NCBI GenBank assembly: GCA_019348515.1
Contig: JAHWJF010000313.1
Span: 1-5,127 of the forward strand
Length of the DNA: 5,127 bases
Origin: Chloroflexota bacterium
Lineage (GTDB): Bacteria; Chloroflexota; Chloroflexia; Thermomicrobiales; UBA6265
Reading direction: 5' to 3'
Position 1 is the first letter of the stretch. Each line of letters begins with the position of its first letter. This document shows, one piece after another, positions 1-5,127 of the stretch. Position numbers and translations under genes: made by a program. The notes below the pieces were generated by a model, which saw nothing but the letters and a program-made list of their open reading frames with translations, did not search any database and had not been told where the DNA came from.

Positions 1-200
1 CCCCCGACGTCGATTTCCGGCCTGCTCGAGCGCAACTCACTAACGCCATCAATCATGCGTTCCAACACCGCGCCGTGCCCAGCCGCACCCCCCGTGGGCA
101 CCGTCAGACGCGCCACGATGCGGTTCTCGTTGTCGAGCAGCGCGAGCTTGAGGTTCGTCCCCCCGAGATCAATCCCGATCGCACCTGCCTTGGCGTTCAT
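1..200 (-). CDS. ROK-family sugar kinase/regulator, N-terminal fragment
   Basis: The reverse complement from position 200 encodes 66 codons that stay open to the left edge, so only the N-terminus is seen. It starts MNAKAGAIGIDLGGTNLKLA. The DLGGTN segment (residues 11-16) is the phosphate-1 ATP-binding loop of the ASKHA fold, and the IGIDLGGTNLKLALLD spacing is typical of ROK proteins (glucokinase, N-acetylglucosamine or mannose kinases, or ROK repressors). With no helix-turn-helix before the loop, a cytoplasmic sugar kinase is more likely than an XylR/NagC-type repressor. The ROK signature and zinc-binding cysteines lie outside the window, so the substrate cannot be named. ATG at 200 gives the family's usual short lead-in but has no clear Shine-Dalgarno. 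In-frame ATGs at 233 and 299 would add 11 or 33 residues of unconvincing sequence. The neighbour at 633 is divergent. Confidence 0.88.
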   Translation of the reverse strand, partial: MNAKAGAIGIDLGGTNLKLALLDNENRIVARLTVPTGGAAGHGAVLERMIDGVSELRSSRPEIDVG

Positions 201-222
201 GCTCGGAGAACCAGATCCACGC

Positions 223-363
223 TCATGAGGCATCGCACTCAGGCGCTCTCCGCAGCGAGCATTGATTCGCCGGCCGCTTGGTCGAGCCAGCAGTGCCATC
301 CGGTCTCGAAAAGAAACCAGTCACGAAGGGATCGATCACTACCGCACGCCGGCTCTTCACCAT
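223..363 (-). CDS. Possible short leader ORF, 46 aa, unknown function
   Basis: On the minus strand an AGGAG Shine-Dalgarno (373 to 369) sits 5 nt before ATG at 363; an adjacent ATG at 366 and a GTG at 360 are alternative starts. The frame reads MVKSRRAVVIDPFVTG and ends with TGA at 225-223. The product has no recognisable domain, signal peptide or membrane segment and is rich in Arg and Ser. The ribosome binding site is the best in this interval, and the TTGACA promoter candidate lies about 70 bp upstream, so translation is plausible. Its TGA overlaps ATG at 226, which opens a 9-codon frame whose own TGA overlaps the ROK ATG at 200. It could be a translated leader coupled to the ROK gene, a remnant of a lost gene, or chance. 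Confidence 0.28.
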   Translation of the reverse strand: MVKSRRAVVIDPFVTGFFSRPDGTAGSTKRPANQCSLRRAPECDAS

Positions 364-424
364 CATCTCTCCTGAATCGCCAACGTCGAACCGGCATGTA
401 ACACCCGCCCTGCATGAGTTTCGC

Positions 425-452
425 ATTCTCGACCGCAGGCAACCGCTGTCAA
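425..452 (-). promoter_or_regulatory. Sigma-70-type promoter candidate reading toward the ROK gene
   Basis: On the minus strand a perfect consensus -35 TTGACA (452 to 447) is followed after 16 nt by GAGAAT (430 to 425), which matches 4 of 6 bases of the -10 consensus. Transcription would start near 418, upstream of the AGGAG at 373-369, and run into the short ORF and the ROK gene. The -10 is mediocre and the spacer one base short, so this is a candidate only. Confidence 0.4.
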
Positions 453-457
453 GCGGT
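442..457. promoter_or_regulatory. 16-bp perfect palindrome overlapping the -35, operator candidate
   Basis: ACCGCT (442-447) and AGCGGT (452-457) are perfect inverted 6-bp arms around the 4-nt spacer GTCA. On the minus strand the TTGACA -35 element lies across the centre of this palindrome, so a dimeric regulator bound here would block RNA polymerase. No U-tract follows on either strand, so an intrinsic terminator is unlikely. Confidence 0.42.
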
Positions 458-485
458 GAAACGGAAACGGGCCGGCAAGTGTCAT

Positions 486-491
486 TATGAT
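486..491 (+). promoter_or_regulatory. -10-like element TATGAT for the rightward gene
   Basis: TATGAT matches 5 of 6 bases of the sigma-70 -10 consensus in an otherwise GC-rich area, and lies directly before the inverted repeat at 493-517. At the usual 17-nt distance the -35 position reads GGAAAC (463-468), a poor match, so an activator, another sigma factor or chance are all possible. A start near 498 would give the gene at 633 a leader of about 135 nt. Confidence 0.3.
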
Positions 492-492
492 A

Positions 493-517
493 GACTGTAC
501 GTACAGGGCGTACGGTC
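493..517. promoter_or_regulatory. 25-bp imperfect inverted repeat, repressor-operator candidate
   Basis: GACTGTACG (493-501) and CGTACGGTC (509-517) are inverted arms matching at 8 of 9 positions around a 7-nt spacer. Nested inside is the perfect 12-bp palindrome CTGTACGTACAG (495-506), and CGTAC occurs directly repeated at 500-504 and 509-513. Position just downstream of a -10-like element, arm length and spacing resemble operators of TetR-type dimers, but no regulator gene is in the window. Confidence 0.42.
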
Positions 518-619
518 ACCCGCGCCTGTATCGCCGTTGTCCTCGCACCCGTCATTGCCTCGCTCCGCCGCTGCCTCGCCTGGGGTCTCCTGGTGTTGGC
601 GAGCGGCTGCACGAGCGTC

Positions 620-624
620 GAGGG
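620..624 (+). promoter_or_regulatory. Shine-Dalgarno deciding the start at 633
   Basis: GAGGG ends 8 nt before the ATG at 633. The open frame extends upstream to another ATG at 414, but that start has no comparable site and would place both palindromic elements inside the coding sequence. Confidence 0.6.
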
Positions 625-632
625 AAGCTGGC

Positions 633-2792
633 ATGCCGAACCGTGATGAACAGCAGCACGACTCGCAACAGGATGTGCCGCCGGTCGGCAGGCCCCGCGG
701 CGCCGTCTGGCGTGCCCTGCAGGCCGATGGAGTCGTCTGGGAAGGTCAGGTGCTCCTCATCGGCGACGACGTCGACCTTGCCGCCCGCATGATCGTCACC
801 CACCGTCGTGTCGTCTTCGTCCGGGGCGGTGAGCTTGCCCTGGACATGCCGAGGAGTTGGCTCCGCCCCGAGCCGGTACTGCGCCGCGATGGGGTACTCG
901 ACCTGTTCGTGACTATGCCCGACGCCAACCTCTTCGATGAGCCGCTCCGGGTGCCGATCCGGATGCGGGAGGGACATTCCGCCGCGGGGCACATCATTGC
1001 CATGCTGGCCCCGAGTGGGGTCCGCCGCATTTCACCGGACGCGTTATCCGGAATCGAGCGCGCCCGGGAAGCGACGCCGCCGCCACGCTTTGGCGGCTTC
1101 TGGGACGATATCGAGCGCGACCCGCTCCCACCTGAGAATGGGCTCGTCGGAGCGGTCGACGACTTCGACCAGTATCCGGACCTGCTCGATTCCAGCGAAG
1201 CCCATCCCGATTTGGCGCCGCTCGAACCACCCGATCGCGTCCTGCGCGCACCGATGACAGCGCAACGCCGGCAGCATGCAAGCGCGTTTCCTATCACCGG
1301 CATGTTGCCGCGCGATCAGCGGCGTTCTCCCTGGCGGCTGCTTATTCGACTCGGAGCGTTGACCGTGCTGCTCGGCACCGCGGCGGCACTCGGCGCGGGT
1401 CGACTGGACATTCAGGTGCCCGGCTCGGCAAATCAGCCCATCCTCGCGGCTCCTACCGCCACGATCCCGGCAACGGGCTCTCCGTCCGATGCGCCGGACA
1501 CGACGCTTTCTCCTGAAGAGGAGTCCGCCGCCTCAATCGGCGTCGGCGGCCCGGCCGCGCAGATCTCGACTGAAGATCAGACGGCAACCGCCATTGCCGC
1601 CATTGCCGCGACGGAAACCCCGACCCCGGTACCCGTGGCTGGCAGCCCCGCCCCAATTGCCGCCCCAACCGAACCGGTCATTCCGACGCCGGCCCCGACG
1701 GCAGCGCAACCCGTTCCTACGGCGACGGCACAACCATCACCGGCAGTTGCGCCCGCGCCAACCGAGTCGCCCGCTCCAGCAGCGGAGACTCAACCTCCGA
1801 CCCAAGCGGCCGCGACTCCGGCGCAACCGTCCTTGACCCAGGCGGCGGCAGTCGCCGGGGACGAGCCGCCGGCGCAAGAGATCGTCGTTGGTCCGCTCCG
1901 GATTGCATTTGCGATGGCTCTTCGCGCGGAGAGTCTTCCCCGCTACGCCCTACCCCCTGGCTCCGGTGAATGGGTGCTATTGGTCGCCGAGATCACTAAT
2001 GAGACTGATGCTCCGGCGACGCTGGCAATGAGTGACCTACGCCTGTTCGATCGCGGAGCCGGCACTGTCGTGGACCTGGACACCGGCATGGACGTCATCG
2101 CGACTCTGGCTGGCTTTGACCCTGCCTGGACGAGCCAGGATGTCATTCCTCTCGAGCCGGGAGCATCGGCGGAGACGTTGCTCCTCTATCTCCTCCCGCC
2201 CGGCTCGAGTGACGATCTGGCCCTGATCGTGGGTCAGGCGTCCATCGATCTCGCACCGGTGCTGGCGCTAGGGGAGACGGCGCCCGCGGAGACTCCGGAG
2301 CTCGTCGAGGCCACGGTCACGGACGTCCTCGACGGATCGCGGATTACCGTCGACGTTGCCGGGCTCCAGGAGACGGTGCAATACCTGGGCTTTCAGGCGC
2401 CAACCGCGGAAGCCTGTTTCGCCACGGAAGCAACCGCCGCGAACGCCGAGCTGGTTCGAGGACAACAGGTCTGGTTAGAGCGCCAGGCGTCTGATCGGGC
2501 CGCCGATGGCGCCCTCCTGCGCGATGTCTGGATCACCGGGCAGAATGGGAATCGTGCACTTGTGACGGCGCGTCTACTCGAAGCTGGGGCCGGGACCCCA
2601 GCGCCGTCCGCCCCTGATACCAGATATCAAGCGTGGCTCGAGGCCTCGGCGGCCCTCGCTCTTTCAAATGGCGCCGGGTTGTGGGGCGCTTGCGGGGACG
2701 CTCCCGCGAGTGCGGCTGTTGGCCCGGAAGACGCGCCGCGGCTCGCCTTTCTGAGCGCCGGCTGGCGCCATCGCTCGGGTCTCGGTCGCTGA
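633..2792 (+). CDS. Membrane-anchored protein with DUF4352-like and degenerate staphylococcal-nuclease-like domains
   Basis: This 719-aa protein has five parts. Residues 22-130 form a compact domain (IGDDVDLAARMIVTHRRVVF) that I cannot assign; its strand pattern suggests a PH/GRAM-like fold. Residues 131-230 look like an acidic, Pro-rich linker. Residues 236-254 are a single hydrophobic helix preceded by Arg (RRSPWRLLIR), so the N-terminus should be cytoplasmic and the rest outside. Residues 265-415 are a Pro/Thr/Ala stalk. Residues 416-541 resemble DUF4352 beta-sandwich domains (EWVLLVAEITNETDAPATL). Residues 558-687 match the SNase fold (ATVTDVLDG, ERQASDRAADGALLRDVW, GLWGAC), with Cys595 and Cys687 where secreted homologues often carry a Cys pair. 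Positions equivalent to nuclease D21, R35, D40, E43 and R87 read Ser569, Gln583, Gln588, Thr591 and Ala627, so nuclease activity is not expected. The role is unknown; extracellular binding or scaffolding is an inference. ATG 633 is chosen for its Shine-Dalgarno. Confidence 0.85.
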   Translation: MPNRDEQQHDSQQDVPPVGRPRGAVWRALQADGVVWEGQVLLIGDDVDLAARMIVTHRRVVFVRGGELALDMPRSWLRPEPVLRRDGVLDLFVTMPDANLFDEPLRVPIRMREGHSAAGHIIAMLAPSGVRRISPDALSGIERAREATPPPRFGGFWDDIERDPLPPENGLVGAVDDFDQYPDLLDSSEAHPDLAPLEPPDRVLRAPMTAQRRQHASAFPITGMLPRDQRRSPWRLLIRLGALTVLLGTAAALGAGRLDIQVPGSANQPILAAPTATIPATGSPSDAPDTTLSPEEESAASIGVGGPAAQISTEDQTATAIAAIAATETPTPVPVAGSPAPIAAPTEPVIPTPAPTAAQPVPTATAQPSPAVAPAPTESPAPAAETQPPTQAAATPAQPSLTQAAAVAGDEPPAQEIVVGPLRIAFAMALRAESLPRYALPPGSGEWVLLVAEITNETDAPATLAMSDLRLFDRGAGTVVDLDTGMDVIATLAGFDPAWTSQDVIPLEPGASAETLLLYLLPPGSSDDLALIVGQASIDLAPVLALGETAPAETPELVEATVTDVLDGSRITVDVAGLQETVQYLGFQAPTAEACFATEATAANAELVRGQQVWLERQASDRAADGALLRDVWITGQNGNRALVTARLLEAGAGTPAPSAPDTRYQAWLEASAALALSNGAGLWGACGDAPASAAVGPEDAPRLAFLSAGWRHRSGLGR
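1443..1862 (+). other. Low-complexity Pro/Thr/Ala-rich stalk coding segment
   Basis: Codons for roughly residues 271-410 of the membrane protein are dominated by Pro, Thr and Ala, with short recurring PTPAP, APTES and QPPTQ-like units but no exact long repeat. Such segments typically act as extended, wall- or envelope-spanning spacers and may be O-glycosylated. The composition also leaves long Arg/Pro-rich frames open in the other registers, which are not genes. Confidence 0.7.
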
Positions 2793-2797
2793 TTCAT

Positions 2798-2843
2798 CGT
2801 TGAATCCAGCAACCCGCACTACTCTCTACGGATGAGTTCAACG
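2798..2843. repeat. Imperfect inverted repeat in the gap after the membrane-protein gene
   Basis: CGTTGAA (2798-2804) pairs with TTCAACG (2837-2843), and the adjoining TCC (2805-2807) can pair with GGA (2830-2832) across a 4-nt bulge, leaving a 22-nt loop. It begins 6 nt after the stop codon. The right arm also overlaps the 8-bp palindrome CAACGTTG (2839-2846). There is no downstream T-run, so it is not a convincing intrinsic terminator; RNA stabilisation or a binding site are alternatives. Confidence 0.35.
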
Positions 2844-2941
2844 TTGGGGTGGCGGGATCACGCTACCCATCAGACGCCCCTTGCACTGCGCCCCAGCCAT
2901 TGGCACCATCCTCCCGGCACGGAGATCGGCAGACAGGTGCC

Positions 2942-2947
2942 GGAGGG
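2942..2947 (+). promoter_or_regulatory. Shine-Dalgarno deciding the GTG start at 2957
   Basis: GGAGGG ends 9 nt before GTG 2957. The in-frame ATG at 2975 is 27 nt away, too far, and the GTG at 2849 has no comparable site and would add 36 residues that do not resemble the family. Confidence 0.6.
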
Positions 2948-2956
2948 ATCTCGAAA

Positions 2957-4582
2957 GTGACGACGGTGACAACGATGTCCGGTGATGGTTCGCCACCGGA
3001 CGGATCCCGCTACGATGCGATCGTCGTTGGCGCGGGCCACAACGGTCTCATCGCCGCGGGCTATCTGTCCAAGGCCGGGAAAAAGGTGCTCGTGTTGGAG
3101 CGGCGCTCCATTATTGGCGGCGCCACCGTCACCGAGGAGTGGTTCCCGGGCTATCATCTCTCAACCTGTTCCTACGTTTGTAATCTGCTTCTGCCCGAGG
3201 TCATCGCGGACCTGGAGCTGGAGCGGCACGGCTACGAGGTCCGTCCATTCGATCCGCAGTATTTCGTTCCCTTCCCCGACGGCTCCTATTTCATGAGCTT
3301 CCTCGATGGTCGGCAGACGAGAGAACAGATTGCCAAGTTCTCGCAACGCGACGTCACCGGGTACGACGCCTACTGGGAAACGTGGGACCGCATCGTCGAA
3401 CGGATGCGCCCGTTGTTACTGCAACCGGCTCCCACCTGGGACCAGATCGAGGCGCGCTTCTCTGGACCTCAGGGACAGGAGGACTGGCGCACCCTGGCTC
3501 GCAAGAGCATCGCCGAGCTTCTCGACGAGTATTTCGAGTCCGATCAGATCAAGGCCCCTCTCTCCACAGGCGGGGTCATCGGCGTCAACGCCGGCCCCAT
3601 GACGCCCGGCACTTGTTATGTCAAATATCACCACCTCATCGGGAGCATCGCGGGGCACCAGGGGGCCTGGGGGTTCGTTCGTGGTGGGATGGGCAGTATC
3701 CCGAAAGCGATCGCGGCCTTCGGCCGTGAGCGCGGGGTCGAGGTCATGACCGACAGCGAAGTTGCCGAGATCGAGATTCAAGATGGGTCGGCGAAGAGCG
3801 TCCGCACCATCGATGGCCGCCGCTATTTCGCCGACATCATCCTCTCGAATGCCGACCCCACTCGCACCTTCCTGGGGATGGTCGGCGAATCGCGGTTACC
3901 GGCGGCGTTCGCGGATGGCGTCAAGCGGATCAAGGTCAAAGGCTCGGTAGTGAAAGTGCTGATGGCGCTTGGGGAATTGCCGAACTTCACGGCCATGCCA
4001 GGCACGTCGGTCGGCCCTCAACACACCGGCGGTATCGTCATCAATCCCTCGGTCGACTATCTGGAAACTGCCTGGGATGACTGCAAACGTGGTCATCCGA
4101 GTCGCCGCCCGTTCATGGACTGCTACATCCAGACCGCAACCGAGGAGGGCCTCACGCCGCCAGGCAAGCACACCATGAGTCTCTTTGTGCAGTACGCGCC
4201 GTACGACCTGGCGCAAGGCACCTGGGACGAGCGCCGCGGAGAGATCGGCGCAAACACCATCGAGACGCTTGCGATGTTCGCACCGAACATCCCCGATGCC
4301 CTCGAACACGTCGAAGTGCTCGGGCCGCCGGACATCGAGCGCATCATCGGCATCACCGGCGGCAACATCTTCCATGGCGAGATCCTGCCGGACCAGATGT
4401 TCGGCTACCGGCCCGTCCCCGGTTTCAGCGACTACCGGACACCAGTCGACCGCCTCTATCTATGCGGTTCTGGCGCGTGGCCGGGTGGCGCCGTCTTCGG
4501 CGCGCCGGGTCGCAACTGTGCGATCGAGGCACTCCGCGATCTCGGCAGTAACCCATCCCTCGTCGCGACCGCCGCTGACTGA
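2957..4582 (+). CDS. FAD-dependent oxidoreductase, PYROXD2/phytoene-desaturase-like
   Basis: This complete 541-aa flavoprotein belongs to the COG1233 group that includes PYROXD2 and carotenoid desaturases. Near the N-terminus, YDAIVVGAGHNG (residues 19-30) is the Rossmann GxGxxG dinucleotide loop, and Glu48 (VLVLERR) is the acidic residue expected to bind the FAD ribose. GGATVTEE (54-61) follows as in amine-oxidase-like flavoproteins. GGMGSIP (243-249) is the conserved segment before the second part of the FAD domain. The C-terminal stretch LYLCGSGAWPGGAVFGAPGR (500-519) is the second FAD contact region and is characteristic of PYROXD2-type proteins. There is no signal peptide or clear membrane helix, so the protein is probably cytoplasmic. 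The substrate is unknown, and no carotenoid genes are adjacent, so calling it CrtI would be unsupported. Length is normal for the family. It lies 164 bp after the membrane-protein gene, with its own ribosome binding site, and is convergent with the next gene. Confidence 0.92.
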   Translation: MTTVTTMSGDGSPPDGSRYDAIVVGAGHNGLIAAGYLSKAGKKVLVLERRSIIGGATVTEEWFPGYHLSTCSYVCNLLLPEVIADLELERHGYEVRPFDPQYFVPFPDGSYFMSFLDGRQTREQIAKFSQRDVTGYDAYWETWDRIVERMRPLLLQPAPTWDQIEARFSGPQGQEDWRTLARKSIAELLDEYFESDQIKAPLSTGGVIGVNAGPMTPGTCYVKYHHLIGSIAGHQGAWGFVRGGMGSIPKAIAAFGRERGVEVMTDSEVAEIEIQDGSAKSVRTIDGRRYFADIILSNADPTRTFLGMVGESRLPAAFADGVKRIKVKGSVVKVLMALGELPNFTAMPGTSVGPQHTGGIVINPSVDYLETAWDDCKRGHPSRRPFMDCYIQTATEEGLTPPGKHTMSLFVQYAPYDLAQGTWDERRGEIGANTIETLAMFAPNIPDALEHVEVLGPPDIERIIGITGGNIFHGEILPDQMFGYRPVPGFSDYRTPVDRLYLCGSGAWPGGAVFGAPGRNCAIEALRDLGSNPSLVATAAD

Positions 4583-4730
4583 GTGGCAGGTGCAGAACCC
4601 GGAAGCTGCTGCCGGCGCCCCCGAGCACAACCCACTCCGAGCGCCTCGAGCCGGCGTGGTAAAGGGAGGGGAACCGCTGCCCTTAGCGGCATGCGGATGA
4701 CCATATTCGGATTCGCGCCGCCTGTTGGTC
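4583..4730. other. Convergent intergenic gap
   Basis: This is the 148-bp space between two converging genes. No open frame here is supported. The only structure noticed is CCGCT (4674-4678) facing AGCGG (4685-4689) with a 6-nt loop. Read on the minus strand it is followed by TTCCCCTCCCTTT, a weak pyrimidine run, so it is at best a poor terminator for the leftward gene; nothing comparable serves the rightward gene. Confidence 0.4.
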
Positions 4731-5127
4731 TCACTCTGTGTTGTCGAGCACCTCAAGCACTGGCGCGAACGCTTCCACCCCGGCGACCGTGGTCGGGTCC
4801 AGCCAGACCTGAACATGACCGATCCCAGCCGCGGCGTAAGCGCGCAACGCCGTTGCCAACTCCTCAGTCGACCCCGAAAGGGCTCGCCCCACCCGTGCGT
4901 CCGCAACCCAATAGTCGCCAGGGCGTGCATGACCCGCAACGTCGACGAGCAGCGAGGCCGATCGTCCGAGGGTGGCCGGGTCGCGGCCTGCCTCCTGGCA
5001 GGCGGCGTCAACGGCGTCGTTCAAAGAGCGAATCGACTCCGGATTGCTCCCGAAATCCGCGTTCCACGCGTCGGCGTAGTCAGCGGCGAGACCGAGCATG
5101 CGCGGACCGGAGCCGCCGACCATTATC
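4731..5127 (-). CDS. LLM-class flavin-dependent oxidoreductase, C-terminal part
   Basis: The minus strand from the right edge encodes about 131 residues ending at TGA (4733-4731). The frame is already open at the edge, where Ile precedes MVGGSGPRMLGLAADYADAW. This is the characteristic GGSGPRML segment near the end of luciferase-like monooxygenases that use FMN or coenzyme F420, so the Met at 5123 is internal and the true start lies outside. The remainder matches the family's tail: a helix with DAACQEAGRDP, then GSTEELATALRAYAAAGIGH and VQVWLDPTTVAGVEAFAPVL, the final strand and helix of the TIM barrel. The cofactor and substrate cannot be decided from this part. It is convergent with the flavoprotein gene; both are redox enzymes, but no shared pathway is evident. 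Confidence 0.9.
   Translation of the reverse strand, partial: IMVGGSGPRMLGLAADYADAWNADFGSNPESIRSLNDAVDAACQEAGRDPATLGRSASLLVDVAGHARPGDYWVADARVGRALSGSTEELATALRAYAAAGIGHVQVWLDPTTVAGVEAFAPVLEVLDNTE

Larger units (their letters stand above)
201..632. other. Divergent intergenic/regulatory region
   Basis: This 432-bp stretch separates the leftward ROK gene from the rightward membrane-protein gene. None of its open frames resembles a known family. It holds a leftward promoter candidate, two palindromic elements, a short leftward frame with a strong ribosome binding site, and a rightward -10-like element, each listed separately. No tRNA, tandem repeat or insertion-sequence end was seen. Confidence 0.6.

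Noticed and set aside
75..401. Plus-strand open frame of 108 codons across the left end
   Set aside because: It lies antisense to the ROK coding sequence and shows Arg/Ser/Pro-rich composition typical of an off-frame in GC-rich DNA.
414..632. N-terminal extension of the membrane protein to ATG 414 (73 extra residues)
   Set aside because: The extension is low-quality sequence without a domain, has no ribosome binding site at 414, and would cover the promoter and operator candidates; GAGGG before ATG 633 is better.
746..1303. Minus-strand frame of 185 codons
   Set aside because: It is antisense to the N-terminal half of the membrane protein, Ser/Arg-rich and without motif.
1489..1836. Plus-strand Arg/Pro-rich frame of 115 codons
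   Set aside because: It is a register shift of the Pro/Thr/Ala stalk inside the membrane-protein gene, with composition explained by that coding sequence.
2304..2693. Active secreted thermonuclease
   Set aside because: The residues aligned to the five catalytic or calcium-binding positions are all non-catalytic types.
2849..2956. Upstream GTG 2849 as start of the FAD oxidoreductase
   Set aside because: No convincing Shine-Dalgarno; the added 36 residues resemble nothing, and the Rossmann motif begins at the expected distance from GTG 2957.
2957..4582. Phytoene desaturase CrtI as a specific name
   Set aside because: The C-terminal GSGAWPGGAVFGAPG motif fits the PYROXD2-like group better and no carotenoid genes are adjacent.
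4674..4689. Bidirectional intrinsic terminator between the convergent genes
   Set aside because: The stem is only 5 bp with a 6-nt loop, and there is no T-run on the plus strand and only an interrupted pyrimidine run on the minus strand.
4460..5011. Minus-strand frame of 183 codons crossing the convergent junction
   Set aside because: It overlaps the end of the flavoprotein and most of the monooxygenase in another frame and has no domain; the monooxygenase frame has clear family motifs.

Overview
The window comes from a GC-rich bacterial chromosome. Codon third positions are mostly G/C, and there are no RNA genes, insertion sequences or CRISPR repeats. A predicted luciferase-like flavin monooxygenase, a PYROXD2-type FAD oxidoreductase, a ROK kinase and a single-pass membrane protein with a long Pro/Thr/Ala stalk together resemble Chloroflexota (Thermomicrobia-like) or, less likely, Actinomycetota. 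This taxonomic guess is an inference from protein style only.

Layout. (1) Positions 1-200, minus strand: the first 66 codons of a ROK-family sugar kinase or regulator, running off the left edge. (2) Positions 201-632: a divergent intergenic region with a minus-strand promoter candidate (TTGACA inside a 16-bp palindrome), a short minus-strand open frame behind a strong Shine-Dalgarno, and a plus-strand -10-like element abutting a 25-bp imperfect inverted repeat that looks like a repressor operator. (3) Positions 633-2792, plus strand: a 719-aa membrane-anchored protein. It has an N-terminal cytoplasmic domain of unknown type, one transmembrane helix, a low-complexity stalk, a DUF4352-like beta-sandwich and a C-terminal staphylococcal-nuclease-like domain whose catalytic residues all appear replaced. 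(4) Positions 2793-2956: a gap with an imperfect inverted repeat. (5) Positions 2957-4582, plus strand: a complete FAD-dependent oxidoreductase of the PYROXD2/phytoene-desaturase-like group (COG1233 type). (6) Positions 4583-4730: a convergent gap with only a weak hairpin. (7) Positions 4731-5127, minus strand: the C-terminal part of an LLM-class flavin-dependent oxidoreductase, running off the right edge.

The genes do not form an obvious single pathway. The two complete genes point the same way but are 164 bp apart, and the second has its own Shine-Dalgarno, so co-transcription is possible but not shown. The most unusual item is the membrane-tethered, apparently catalytically dead nuclease-fold protein. 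Next come the palindromic regulatory sites in the divergent region upstream of it.
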